Source: a virus. From it: DNA of 24,661 nt. Location of the stretch: positions 1 to 24,661 of IMG/VR virus record IMGVR_UViG_3300008113_001032. One strand, 5' to 3'. Positions 9,662 to 18,517 of the stretch are shown here, piece by piece. Position numbers and translations under genes: made by a program. Each line of letters begins with the position of its first letter. Position 1 is the stretch's first letter. The notes beneath the pieces were generated by a model. It was not told the DNA's origin, did not search any database, and worked only from the letters and a program-made list of their open reading frames with translations.

Positions 9662-12600
9662 AATTTCAACTACATTAGTTAAGAAATCTTTAACAGATTT
9701 TAATGATGAAGATTTCATTGAATTGATGAGGATTGAAAATGGAATTTTGCAATCATTCACAAAGGATAGCGTTGGTAATACTATCAGAGATGAACTTGCA
9801 AGAAGAACATTTGATGAGTCTGGTAACTATATTGTAAATCCTTTTGAAATTTTTGCAAAAGAAAGTTTAAATGATAACGAAGGTAATGGTGGAATTTATA
9901 ATTCAAATCAAGTAACTTCTGAAGGAAATTCACCATCGGAAGCTTTGGCACTTTTACAAGTATCTCCAGGAAAAGCTTATGTAAGGGGATATGAAATTGG
10001 TAAAATATCGAATACTTTTGTAGATATTGAAAAGCCAAGAACATCAAATACGGTAGATACATATTCATTAACTTTTAACTCTACTGGTAAAGTAGTTCTT
10101 AATAATGTAACTGGTTCACCACAAGTTGGTTTCGGAACAACTACTACGCTTCGTCTAAATGATTCTAGAGTTGAATCTAATGGTCTTGTAGCACCAGGAA
10201 ACGAAATTGGTGTTGCTAGAATTTATGATTATAAATCACAAGACTCTAGATATGCAGATGATACTACTAAGTATGATTTGTTCTTATATGATATCCAAAC
10301 TTACACCAAGGTATCAATTTCAACAACTGTTACATTAAATGCTCCTACAGTAATTAAAGGTAATAGTAGTGGTGCTACTGGTTATCTTCAAGCTTCAGTT
10401 TCATCTTCTCCCAATTTAACTTTATATTGCAGCAATGGTAAATTTATTCAAGGGGAGACAATTTCTGTCAATGGTATTAGCTCAGCTCCAACTGTAGTAT
10501 CTGTTCGTGACTATGACTTTAGTGATGTTAAATCAGTTTATTCACAAGTTGGTGTCAATACTTTTACTGCCGATTTAGAATTAAGTTCAACAAAATTAAT
10601 TGCACCACAAGGAACTCAATTTACGATTACTTCTGGTGGTGTTGTTACTGTTGGGATAACGTCTGCAACTTCAGTTGGAATTAAGACTGGCGATATCATC
10701 AGATATACAAAGTCTGGTAACACAGTATCTACTTTTAACAGAGTAATTTCAGTAAGTCCTGCTGCAAATAGCTTTACTGTCACTGGTATTACCAGTGTAA
10801 CAAATATCTGTGATGGTACTCTTCCAGGATCTACTTTAAATGTAAATGATCTTGTAATTATCAATCCAGAAATTATTAATGGTAAAGGATCAACTTTAAT
10901 CACACCATTACCACATAATGATATCAGTAATGTAAATCTGGTTTCATCTGAACTGAAAATTAAGAAGACATATACAATTTCTGTTTCTGGATCTCAGGCA
11001 TCTGTCACTGAATCTGATCCAAATCTATTCTTCTCAGAATTTGATGTAGAAGATTACAATGTATCCTATACTAATGGAACTGTGGAGCCATTAAGAAGTG
11101 GTCAGGTTGTCTTTAGTAATGGAAATAAGACAATTACTTTAACACAATTATCTGTTGCATCAGATTCAAGTGTAAAATTAATTGCATCATTGAATAAGAT
11201 TAATGCAACATCTAAGCAAAAAGTTTTAAATCGTTGTGCCACTATTACTATTTCCAGATCTTCAAATTCAGCATCTGGTATTGGAACAACAAAATTAAAT
11301 GATGGACTAACTTATAGTGCAATCTATGGAACAAGAGTTCAGGATAGTGAAATATCTTTAAACGTTCCTGATGTATTGCGTGTCCATGCAGTTTTTGAAT
11401 CTAATGATACTTCGACTCCAACTCTTCCACAATTAACTCTTGTAGAAATTTCTGGATCATTACTAAATGCAATTCAGGGTGATGTTATTGTAGGTGGTGA
11501 TAGTAAAGCTAGTGCTAGAGTTGTATCAACTACAGCATCATCTGTTAACTTTGTGTATTTGACAGAAAAATCATTTAGCATTGATGAATCTGTATCATTC
11601 AAAAAGTCTGGAATTACTGCAACGATTTCTAATGTAACTGATGGTGATCAAGACATCGTGGAATCATTTACATTAGATGGTGGTCAAAGATTAGAGTTCT
11701 TAGACTATGGTAGAATTATTAGAAAGGATGGTGTAGAATCTCCTAAAAAACAAATTACTATTGTATTTGATCATTATAGCGTACCTGCTGGAGATAGTGG
11801 TGACTTTGTATCATTCTCAAGTTATGATGCAGATTTATACTTGCGTGATATTCCATCTATCAGGCAATTAAGATCAACAGACTGTTTAGACATTAGACCA
11901 AGGGTTGCAAATTACAATCCTGCATCAGATACCTTATCACCATTTGAATTCAAAGCAAGGAATTTTGCATCTTCTGGCACATATTCTAATAATCCAATTT
12001 ATCCAAATAGCCAGTTAGTATTAGGGTATTCTTATTATCTACCTAGAGTTGATAAACTTCTCTTAACCAAAGAAGGTTTCTTTGAATTAAGAAAAGGTGT
12101 TCCATCGGATAATCCAGTTGCTCCTATTGACATTTCATCATCTCTAGAGATTGCTACTATTAGATTGAGACCTTATGTTTATAGTGTAAAGCAAGATATC
12201 AGCGTCACACCAACGCAACATAAGCGTTATACGATGGCTGACATTACAAAGCTTGAAAATAGGCTTGCTAATGTAGAGAAATATACTGCACTGTCTTTAC
12301 TTGAAAGTGACACTGCAAATCTAACTATCAGAGATTCCCAGACTGGTTTAGATAGATTTAAGTCTGGATTCTTTGTCGATAACTTTAAAAATCATGTTAG
12401 CCATATTTTAACAGGTAAATCAAGTATTGATACATTAAAAGGTGAATTAAGACCATCACATTATACAACTGCATTAGATCTTTTAATTGGATCTCAGTCT
12501 TTAGTTGGTATTGGTTCTACATCAAATCAAAATCTTGATACAAGATTTGTAACTGATCTTCAGTCTCCAAATATTAAGAGAACTGGAGCATTAGTAACTC

Positions 12601-15600
12601 TTAACTATACCGAGACTGTAGCCGCTCAGCAAAGATTTGCAACCAGAACTGAAAATGTAAATCCATTTGCAGTTGCAACTTGGATTGGCAATATTGAGCT
12701 TGCACCAGCCTCTGATACTTGGGTTGCTGAAAACAGACTTGCTGTAAGAAACGTTGAAGAAGAGGGTTCATTTACGGCACTGCTTAATACACTAAATGCA
12801 GATCCAAATACAGGTCTTGCTCCTACCGATTGGGGTGCTTGGGAGGAAATTTGGTCTGGTCAAACAGTAGTTGGTAATGAACTTGTAAGATCTGAAACTA
12901 CAACTCAACAAGTTTCTGATAGTGGTTGGAGGACAACTGGTGCTAGAAGAGGCGATTGGCCCTTCTTAGAGCAAGTAAGAAATAGAACTCTTCTCGATAC
13001 TACTACAAACACAAATCTTATTACAACTAGAATTGATTCTACATTATCTAGAAGTGGTGTTCAATTCCAGGTATCACCAAGAATTGATCGTAGATCATTA
13101 GGATCTTCAGTTGTCAGCAGAGACATTATTCCTTTCTTAAGATCAAGAAATATTGAATTTGTTGCTAGAAGAATGAGACCTAGAACCCAGTTCTATGCCT
13201 TCTTCGATAAGGTTGCAATGACCGATTATTGTGTTCCAAAACTATTAGAAATTAGTATGGTTAGTGGAACATTCAGTGTTGGTGAAACTGTTGTTGGTTA
13301 TATTCCAGGAACAACTTTAAGAAACACTGAAAATACTTTAATCAGATTTAGAGTTGCTAAGGCAAATCATAAGTATGGTCCTTATGATTCTCCAACACAG
13401 GTATTTGACCTCAATCCATATGAGGATACTTTGACTTTACCTGACATTTATTCATCAACTGCAACTGTTCTAAATGTTGATACGTTTAGTTTAGGAGCCC
13501 AGGCTGAGAGTGCCTTCTATGGACAGGTTGTACCTGATATGATCCTTGTTGGTCAAACTAGTGGTGCTCAAGCCACTGTGAGAGATCTAAGACTCATTTC
13601 AGATAGAAATGGAACTCTAATTGGATCTCTATTCATTCCTGATCCAGCATCTCCAGATCAGCCTGAATTTGAAACTGGAAGCAAAACCTTACTTCTAACA
13701 GCAAGTCAAAATAATAACCCAATTCCAGGTTCCTTCAATAGCCAAGCTGAAGTGACGTTTACTTCTTCTGGTGAATTAAATATAACACAAGAAACTGTAA
13801 TTTCAACAAGAAATGCAGATGTTCAAAGAACACAAGTAAGTGATACTACAACTGTATCACAGAATGTTTCTACTTTAACTAGAACAACAACTGCCGAAAC
13901 TAGAACTGTAACAAATCAGCAATGGTATGATCCTATTGCAGAAACTTTCTTGGTGACAGATGACGGTGGTATTTTCTTAACATCATTAGATGTATTCTTT
14001 GCAACTAAAGACCAAAATATTCCAATTACTTGCCAAATTAGAACGACTCAAGTTGGCACACCAACTTCAACTATTATTGCGTTCAGCCAAGTAACTCTTG
14101 AGGCAGATCAAGTTCAAACTTCAACTGATGGTAGTATTCCAACCAAGTTTACATTCCCATCTCCAGTTTATCTTGAAGGTAATGGAACGGAATATGCTAT
14201 CGTTCTTCTTTCAGATTCTAATAATTATACGGCATGGATTTCTAGAATGGGTGAGGCTGAGATCAGTACAGCAAACTTAACTGAAAATCAAAGAGTTATT
14301 GTTTCACAACAACCTTATCTTGGATCATTATTTAAATCTCAAAATGGTTCAACATGGGATCCAAGTCAGTTAGAAGATCTTAAATTTGTACTTTATAAAG
14401 CACAATTTACAACTGATCCTGGTGTCTTTAAACTTTACAATCCTAAGTTGGGAATTGGTAATGGTCAAGAACCAAGATTGAGACCAAATCCAGTTAAAAC
14501 TCTTTCTAAAGAAGTTATTGTTGGTCTCGGTTCAACTGTTGCTAGCACTTATCTATCTCCAGGTGTTACGATTACACAAATCAATAACACTAATACAACT
14601 GGTAAACTTTCTAGCATTAGTGGTGCTATTGCAATCAATAATACACAAGCACTTCAGGTTAATAATGTTGGAAGTGGTTTAACTCCTTCTTCTGGAAACT
14701 TTACATTTACTGGCGTAAATCTAACATCTATTAGTGGTGTTGGAACTGGTGCTCAAATGCAAATCACTGTCAGCAATGGAAATATTGGTGTTATTACCGT
14801 TACTTCTGGTGGCAATGGCTATGCAGTTGGTGATGTTCTTACTGCACAAGTTGGATCTTTAAGTGAAAATGTAAGATTTAATGTTGGTATTGTTTCTTCT
14901 TTAAATCAATTAGTAATTACTGATGTACAAGGAAGTTTCGATACTACCAATCAACTTGCTTGGATTGTTGGAAGTGGCCCTAACGTAGGTATTGCTTCTA
15001 CTTTACCTTCAACACCAGTAACTGTAACCAATAACCCTGATAGAACTGGCTTATACATGCAAGTTTCTCATAGAAACCATGGAATGCATGGAAGAAATAA
15101 TAAAGTTAGAATTTCTAATGTTGTTTCTAATGTTGGTGCTGTTAGATTATCTTCACAATATGTAAATACCGCGACCACAGATTTACCAGTTTCTGCTGTT
15201 GGTATCTTTACTAGTTTTGAAAATGTTGGTGTTTCTAGTACCAATCCTGGTTATATTATGATTAATAATGAAATTATCAAGTATACAGGAACTAATGCCA
15301 CCACAAGTCCACAAGTTCTCACAGGAATTTCTAGAGGAATTGACAACACTGTGGCTCAAACACATAGTACCAATTCTGCTATTATGAAGTATGAACTAAA
15401 TGGTGTATCTTTAAGAAGAATTAATACTACACACAACTTTGCTGATGTTGACGTTTCTAATAATATTGATCTTGATTCATACTATGTTAAGATTAATACA
15501 ACTGCAACTGGTCTTGGAACAGCAAGAGATGGATCAAATGGTCTCCCAATTTTAGCTTTTGAAAGCACAAGTCAAGGCGGAGGAAGAGGCGTAAGAGCTA

Positions 15601-16361
15601 CTCAAAACATTCAATTTGAGACTATTACTCCTAATGTTCAGATTATGCTTCCAACTACGACACAAATTGCATCAAGAGTAAGAACAGTTTCTGGAACTAG
15701 TGTTGATGGAACTGAAGTTTCATTCCAAGATAAAGGTTATGAACCAATTAACTTGAATGAAATAAATCAACTATCATCTCCAAGAATTATTTGTGCAGAA
15801 ATTAATGAATTGCAATACTTATCAGCTCTTCCAGGTAATAAGTCATTTACAATGGAAATGACTCTATCAACACAAAATAGAAATGTATCACCTGTTATTG
15901 ATTTAGATAGAATTAACATTATTACCACAACAAACAGGATTAATAATGTAGTCACCGATTTTGTTAACGATGGTAGAGTTAATTCAGATTTAACTGATCC
16001 AACTGCTGCGGCTTATGTAACTAAGCGTGTCGATCTTGAAAATCCTGCAACTGCACTTGATGTTAGATTTTCTGCTTTCCGTGATCAGAGTAATGATATT
16101 AGAGTCCTATATAAACTATACAGAGCAGATACTCCAGATGGAGATCAACCATATATCCTATTCCCAGGATATAATGATCTTCTAGATGGAAACCCTGATA
16201 CAAGAGTTCCATCTAGCAACAATAATGAATATCTAGACTATAAGTTTAGTGCGAATGATCTACCCGAATTTACTGGGTTTAGTATCAAAGTTGTATTTAC
16301 TGGAACAAATCAAGCAATAGTACCTAAGATTAAAGAGTTTAGAGCAATAGCATTAGCATAA
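9585..16361 (+). CDS. DUF4815 virion structural protein, 3' part of a split gene
   Basis: 2258 codons from the first ATG in this frame, but residues 1-10 (MVLQIALPKT) are a frame shadow of the upstream part; family-like sequence starts at nt 9615. With the 5' part the protein has about 2420 visible residues, and about 2490 if the missing segment is restored. Visible landmarks are: APGADRFKIS and DEDFIELMRIENG at the front; a conserved alpha-helical stretch TMADITKLENRLANVEKYTA (nt 12232-12291); a QQWYDPIAETFLV segment (nt 13918) followed by a jelly-roll-like LEGNGTEYAIVLL strand; a Gly-Asn-Gly-Tyr repeat (nt 14809); an RG-x-x-x-T-x-x-x-H module (nt 15330); and a C-terminal LYRADTPDG...DYKFSANDLPEFTGF block. 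It occupies the place of T4 genes 9-12 between gp8 and gp13. A baseplate or fibre role is inferred from position and family. Confidence 0.85.
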   Translation: MVLQIALPKTAQGYSNYSAPGADRFKISTTLVKKSLTDFNDEDFIELMRIENGILQSFTKDSVGNTIRDELARRTFDESGNYIVNPFEIFAKESLNDNEGNGGIYNSNQVTSEGNSPSEALALLQVSPGKAYVRGYEIGKISNTFVDIEKPRTSNTVDTYSLTFNSTGKVVLNNVTGSPQVGFGTTTTLRLNDSRVESNGLVAPGNEIGVARIYDYKSQDSRYADDTTKYDLFLYDIQTYTKVSISTTVTLNAPTVIKGNSSGATGYLQASVSSSPNLTLYCSNGKFIQGETISVNGISSAPTVVSVRDYDFSDVKSVYSQVGVNTFTADLELSSTKLIAPQGTQFTITSGGVVTVGITSATSVGIKTGDIIRYTKSGNTVSTFNRVISVSPAANSFTVTGITSVTNICDGTLPGSTLNVNDLVIINPEIINGKGSTLITPLPHNDISNVNLVSSELKIKKTYTISVSGSQASVTESDPNLFFSEFDVEDYNVSYTNGTVEPLRSGQVVFSNGNKTITLTQLSVASDSSVKLIASLNKINATSKQKVLNRCATITISRSSNSASGIGTTKLNDGLTYSAIYGTRVQDSEISLNVPDVLRVHAVFESNDTSTPTLPQLTLVEISGSLLNAIQGDVIVGGDSKASARVVSTTASSVNFVYLTEKSFSIDESVSFKKSGITATISNVTDGDQDIVESFTLDGGQRLEFLDYGRIIRKDGVESPKKQITIVFDHYSVPAGDSGDFVSFSSYDADLYLRDIPSIRQLRSTDCLDIRPRVANYNPASDTLSPFEFKARNFASSGTYSNNPIYPNSQLVLGYSYYLPRVDKLLLTKEGFFELRKGVPSDNPVAPIDISSSLEIATIRLRPYVYSVKQDISVTPTQHKRYTMADITKLENRLANVEKYTALSLLESDTANLTIRDSQTGLDRFKSGFFVDNFKNHVSHILTGKSSIDTLKGELRPSHYTTALDLLIGSQSLVGIGSTSNQNLDTRFVTDLQSPNIKRTGALVTLNYTETVAAQQRFATRTENVNPFAVATWIGNIELAPASDTWVAENRLAVRNVEEEGSFTALLNTLNADPNTGLAPTDWGAWEEIWSGQTVVGNELVRSETTTQQVSDSGWRTTGARRGDWPFLEQVRNRTLLDTTTNTNLITTRIDSTLSRSGVQFQVSPRIDRRSLGSSVVSRDIIPFLRSRNIEFVARRMRPRTQFYAFFDKVAMTDYCVPKLLEISMVSGTFSVGETVVGYIPGTTLRNTENTLIRFRVAKANHKYGPYDSPTQVFDLNPYEDTLTLPDIYSSTATVLNVDTFSLGAQAESAFYGQVVPDMILVGQTSGAQATVRDLRLISDRNGTLIGSLFIPDPASPDQPEFETGSKTLLLTASQNNNPIPGSFNSQAEVTFTSSGELNITQETVISTRNADVQRTQVSDTTTVSQNVSTLTRTTTAETRTVTNQQWYDPIAETFLVTDDGGIFLTSLDVFFATKDQNIPITCQIRTTQVGTPTSTIIAFSQVTLEADQVQTSTDGSIPTKFTFPSPVYLEGNGTEYAIVLLSDSNNYTAWISRMGEAEISTANLTENQRVIVSQQPYLGSLFKSQNGSTWDPSQLEDLKFVLYKAQFTTDPGVFKLYNPKLGIGNGQEPRLRPNPVKTLSKEVIVGLGSTVASTYLSPGVTITQINNTNTTGKLSSISGAIAINNTQALQVNNVGSGLTPSSGNFTFTGVNLTSISGVGTGAQMQITVSNGNIGVITVTSGGNGYAVGDVLTAQVGSLSENVRFNVGIVSSLNQLVITDVQGSFDTTNQLAWIVGSGPNVGIASTLPSTPVTVTNNPDRTGLYMQVSHRNHGMHGRNNKVRISNVVSNVGAVRLSSQYVNTATTDLPVSAVGIFTSFENVGVSSTNPGYIMINNEIIKYTGTNATTSPQVLTGISRGIDNTVAQTHSTNSAIMKYELNGVSLRRINTTHNFADVDVSNNIDLDSYYVKINTTATGLGTARDGSNGLPILAFESTSQGGGRGVRATQNIQFETITPNVQIMLPTTTQIASRVRTVSGTSVDGTEVSFQDKGYEPINLNEINQLSSPRIICAEINELQYLSALPGNKSFTMEMTLSTQNRNVSPVIDLDRINIITTTNRINNVVTDFVNDGRVNSDLTDPTAAAYVTKRVDLENPATALDVRFSAFRDQSNDIRVLYKLYRADTPDGDQPYILFPGYNDLLDGNPDTRVPSSNNNEYLDYKFSANDLPEFTGFSIKVVFTGTNQAIVPKIKEFRAIALA
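9605..9620 (+). other. Probable deletion junction with frameshift inside the DUF4815 gene
   Basis: The sequence GCCGAAAACGGCACAA joins the end of one family segment (…ANCIAEN, frame of nt 9086) to the start of another (AQGYSNYSAPG, frame of nt 9615). The two frames overlap openly from 9585 to 9661, so the exact breakpoint can only be placed within roughly nt 9609-9617. The shared AACG/GCACA-like bases suggest microhomology, but the parental sequences are not in this window. Confidence 0.65.
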
Positions 16362-16362
16362 T

Positions 16363-16593
16363 ATGAATAATCAGTATGATAGAGAAGAGAGGGATTTAAT
16401 CCCCGTAGAGGGTAATACTACTCTCAAAAGGGATTCCTTCTCTAAGGCAATAATCAATACCGATAAAAATGCCTATGAAAAATATATTTCCTTGCGTGAT
16501 CAAAGGAGTAGGGAAAGAGAAGAAATTGAATCCATTAAAAGTGATTTGGCAGAAGTAAAAGCATTACTATTTCAATTAGCAGCAAAGTTATAA
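16363..16593 (+). CDS. Small coiled-coil virion-region protein (RDxFSKAIINTD family)
   Basis: 76 aa. The middle carries LKRDSFSKAIINTDKNAYEKY, a block I recognise from small proteins between the DUF4815 giant and gp13 in T4-like cyanophages. The C-terminal half (residues about 47-76, REREEIESIKSDLAEVKALL) has heptad-like hydrophobic spacing and should form a coiled coil. It starts 1 nt after the stop of the giant, so it is probably translationally coupled to it. Its stop codon overlaps the late promoter box at 16589-16596. The function is not established; a small assembly or connector role is possible from position only. Confidence 0.8.
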   Translation: MNNQYDREERDLIPVEGNTTLKRDSFSKAIINTDKNAYEKYISLRDQRSREREEIESIKSDLAEVKALLFQLAAKL

Positions 16594-16596
16594 ATA
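16589..16596 (+). promoter_or_regulatory. T4-type late promoter, perfect TATAAATA
   Basis: An exact match to the T4 late promoter -10 element TATAAATA, overlapping the TAA stop of the preceding small gene and ending 26 nt before the ATG at 16623. This spacing leaves a leader of about 20 nt, typical of T4-like late transcripts. It probably starts the transcript for the small fibre genes and the gp13-gp16 block. Confidence 0.75.
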
Positions 16597-16622
16597 CTTA
16601 AAGACAATAATAGTATGCAGGC

Positions 16623-16964
16623 ATGTCTGTAAGAGTCGTTAATTTAATAATACCACAAGGAACAGATTTTACTTCATCATTTATGCTTGAAGAATATAAT
16701 GATCTTCCTATTGATTTGAACGGTTATACAGGTTCTTGCCACATCAAAAAACATCCATCGAGCACATCAAAATATTCGATGGATGTGACTTTCCCAAACC
16801 CTGATTATGGTGAAATTAAAATTTCTATAGGATCAACGGCATCTTCTTCCATTAAAGAAGGTAGATACTTATATGATATTCTTTTAACTGAAACAGCAAC
16901 TGGATTGAAAACCCGTGTAGTTGAAGGGACAGTAACAGTTACTGCAGGAGTTTCAACCTCATGA
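16623..16964 (+). CDS. Ig-like baseplate/fibre-associated protein
   Basis: 113 aa. It opens VNLIIPQGTDFTSSFML, continues with a DLNGYTGSCHIKKHP block, and has the C-terminal pattern GRYLYDILLT...VVEGTVTVTAGVST. This layout resembles small beta-sandwich proteins near the baseplate genes of cyanophages and, more distantly, the N-terminal domain of upper baseplate (BppU-like) proteins. The call is by pattern, not by a computed match. The chosen ATG lies 26 nt downstream of a perfect late promoter; there is only a weak AGG before it. The last codons overlap the next ATG (ATGA at 16961-16964). A strong hairpin lies within the coding sequence at 16751-16786. Confidence 0.75.
   Translation: MSVRVVNLIIPQGTDFTSSFMLEEYNDLPIDLNGYTGSCHIKKHPSSTSKYSMDVTFPNPDYGEIKISIGSTASSSIKEGRYLYDILLTETATGLKTRVVEGTVTVTAGVSTS
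16751..16786 (+). repeat. 11-bp perfect inverted repeat (hairpin) inside a coding sequence
   Basis: ACATCCATCGA (16751-16761) is perfectly complementary to TCGATGGATGT (16776-16786), with a 14-nt AT-rich loop; one more G·U pair could extend it inward. It lies about 130 nt into the 113-aa gene. There is no U-tract after it, so it is not a standard intrinsic terminator. It could slow translation, stabilise the late mRNA or be chance. Confidence 0.6.
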
Positions 16965-17170
16965 CGCAATTTAATACAAGAATATCTGATCAAAACAGGA
17001 TTAAAGTTACTACAACTTTAAAAGGAGTAACAACTCTAAATGCATTAACAAATGTTGATGTCACAAATTTAACTGACAATGCATTTTTAGTTTATAACGC
17101 TGCTACAGGAAAGTGGACTGCAACTTCAACTTTTGATGCTGGAACACTTCTAGATGGAGGTACGTTCTAA
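16961..17170 (+). CDS. Small fibre-type protein ending in DGGTF
   Basis: 69 aa. The central segment LTNVDVTNLTDNAFLVYN followed by ATGKWTATS is a recurrent cyanophage fibre motif (an 'xLVYNxxTGKW' beta turn). The protein ends LLDGGTF, closely similar to the end of the next protein (TTIDGGSY). It overlaps its neighbours at both ends (ATGA with the upstream gene, TAATG with the downstream gene), which points to coupled translation. It is probably a structural accessory to the fibre or baseplate genes here; the exact role is unknown. Confidence 0.75.
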   Translation: MTQFNTRISDQNRIKVTTTLKGVTTLNALTNVDVTNLTDNAFLVYNAATGKWTATSTFDAGTLLDGGTF

Positions 17171-18333
17171 TGGCTGTTGGAGCAACTATTCTCGTAAAGA
17201 GAACTACTGGTGTATCATCACTACCTTCACTACGATATGGTGAGATAGCAGTTTCTATTTCTACTGGAACATTTGGAAATGTTGGTGGTAGATTGTGGAT
17301 TGGGGATGATACTGGAAATCCTATTCCTGTTGGCGGTAGATACTATACAAATATACTGACAGTAGAGCCTGGTATATCATCTGCTGGTAAAGCACTAATA
17401 TTAAACGATGTTGGTGAGATTAATACTTTAAATGTTAGTGGTAATGTTTCTATTGGTGGTTCATTAACAGTAGCTGGTGTAACTACATTTTCATCTCAAG
17501 ATGGTTTTACATTAGATGCAATTGGAATTACATCCAATGTAATTTCAACAAAAGCTGGATCTGGAAATGTATTATATCTCGATCCATATCCTACTGGAAG
17601 TAACGATGGCAAGGTAGTTATTAAAGGAAGTCTTGAAGTTTATGGCGAAACAAGCAATGTAAACTCAAGAACTGTAACAGTTGAAGAATCTATTTTAGCA
17701 TTAAGTGATCCAACTTCAATTAGAAATATTGTTGGTTCTGTTGGTGTTGGAACTAGCGTAATACCTTTAGATTCAGTAACTGGAATTAATACAGGTGATG
17801 TCGTTAGAGGTGTTAATGGTTTACCAGCAACAGATGCGCTAAGAAGAATTACTTCTTATAATACGGTAACTAAAACTGTTAGTATTGCTGGAACTATTTC
17901 AGCTGGAATTTCATCAGGAACAGAAATTACGGTTGTTTATGGATGGGATACACAAACAAGTAGAGGTATTTCATTTACTTATAACGATGATTCTGTTGGA
18001 TTAGGAACTACGGCAACAAAAACTGGTTTCTTTGGTTACCAAGATTATAATAAGAAATTTACTTATATACCTGATGCTACCATTGGCATTACAACATCGA
18101 CTGGTATTCGTGGATATGTAAGTGGGACAAAAGGTTATCTTGATATTAAAGGAATTTATTATCAGCTAGAAGATACTAGCGTAAATGGTGTTGTTTATTT
18201 TGATTCTACTGGTTTAATGAATTCTACTACAGATCCTGCTAGTGGTTTATCAACTTCAAACTATATACTTACAACACAACCTGGAACAAATGTTCCTGTA
18301 TGGACTACAACCATAGATGGAGGTTCTTATTGA
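17170..18333 (+). CDS. Putative tail-fibre/collar structural protein
   Basis: 387 aa. The N-terminus has a PSLRYGEIAVSI...GGRLWIGDDTGNP pattern, seen in many phage fibre proteins that start with a 'GELA...lyiGd' unit. It is followed by a short beta-helix-like stretch NVSGNVSIGGSLTVAGVTTF (nt 17431-17490). The rest is Gly/Ser/Thr-rich with G-(V/L)-G-T loops, and it ends in TTIDGGSY. It lies where T4 carries the fibre and fibritin genes 11, 12 and wac, just before gp13. A receptor-binding or fibritin-like role is inferred from position and repeat style only. The ATG shares a base with the stop of the preceding gene, and the gene ends 1 nt before the next start. Confidence 0.75.
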   Translation: MAVGATILVKRTTGVSSLPSLRYGEIAVSISTGTFGNVGGRLWIGDDTGNPIPVGGRYYTNILTVEPGISSAGKALILNDVGEINTLNVSGNVSIGGSLTVAGVTTFSSQDGFTLDAIGITSNVISTKAGSGNVLYLDPYPTGSNDGKVVIKGSLEVYGETSNVNSRTVTVEESILALSDPTSIRNIVGSVGVGTSVIPLDSVTGINTGDVVRGVNGLPATDALRRITSYNTVTKTVSIAGTISAGISSGTEITVVYGWDTQTSRGISFTYNDDSVGLGTTATKTGFFGYQDYNKKFTYIPDATIGITTSTGIRGYVSGTKGYLDIKGIYYQLEDTSVNGVVYFDSTGLMNSTTDPASGLSTSNYILTTQPGTNVPVWTTTIDGGSY

Positions 18334-18334
18334 G

Positions 18335-18517
18335 ATGAATCCTGAAATTGATATTAATGTTTTAGTGAAAACATTTTCTGATCGCATGATGACGCTATAT
18401 AAAGACAATGCTATTTTAGAGGCAAAGTTTCAAAGTTTAGTTCAAGATTATCAACAAATTTTAGAAGATAAAAGGGAACTTCAAGCTGAAATAGAAAAAA
18501 TTAAGAGGGAACAATGA
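18335..18517 (+). CDS. Small acidic/coiled-coil protein upstream of gp13
   Basis: 60 aa from the ATG at 18335 (MNPEIDINVLVKTF). I prefer this start to the in-frame ATG at 18317 because GGAGG at 18319-18323 lies 11 nt ahead of it and it gives a compact TGAGATG junction with the upstream stop. The sequence is almost all helix: LYKDNAILEAKFQSLVQDY, then ILEDKRELQAEIEKIKREQ, with heptad spacing that predicts a coiled coil. It overlaps gp13 by ATGA. Cyanophages often carry such a small helical protein just before gp13; its function is unknown. Confidence 0.75.
   Translation: MNPEIDINVLVKTFSDRMMTLYKDNAILEAKFQSLVQDYQQILEDKRELQAEIEKIKREQ
18503..18510 (+). promoter_or_regulatory. Ribosome binding site for gp13
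   Basis: AAGAGGGA precedes the gp13 ATG at 18514 by 3 nt, one of the stronger Shine-Dalgarno-like sites in this window. It lies inside the preceding small gene. Confidence 0.5.

Noticed and set aside
9784-10903. Minus-strand open frames within the DUF4815 gene
   Set aside because: They are antisense to well-patterned family sequence, with biased composition only.
14098-14280. Plus-strand 60-codon open frame in another frame
   Set aside because: It is fully nested in the DUF4815 coding frame, with no ribosome site and no recognisable sequence.
16615-16632. Five-codon upstream mini-ORF (ATG at 16615) overlapping the start of the 113-aa gene
   Set aside because: Too short and without a ribosome site; most likely chance in an ATG-containing leader.
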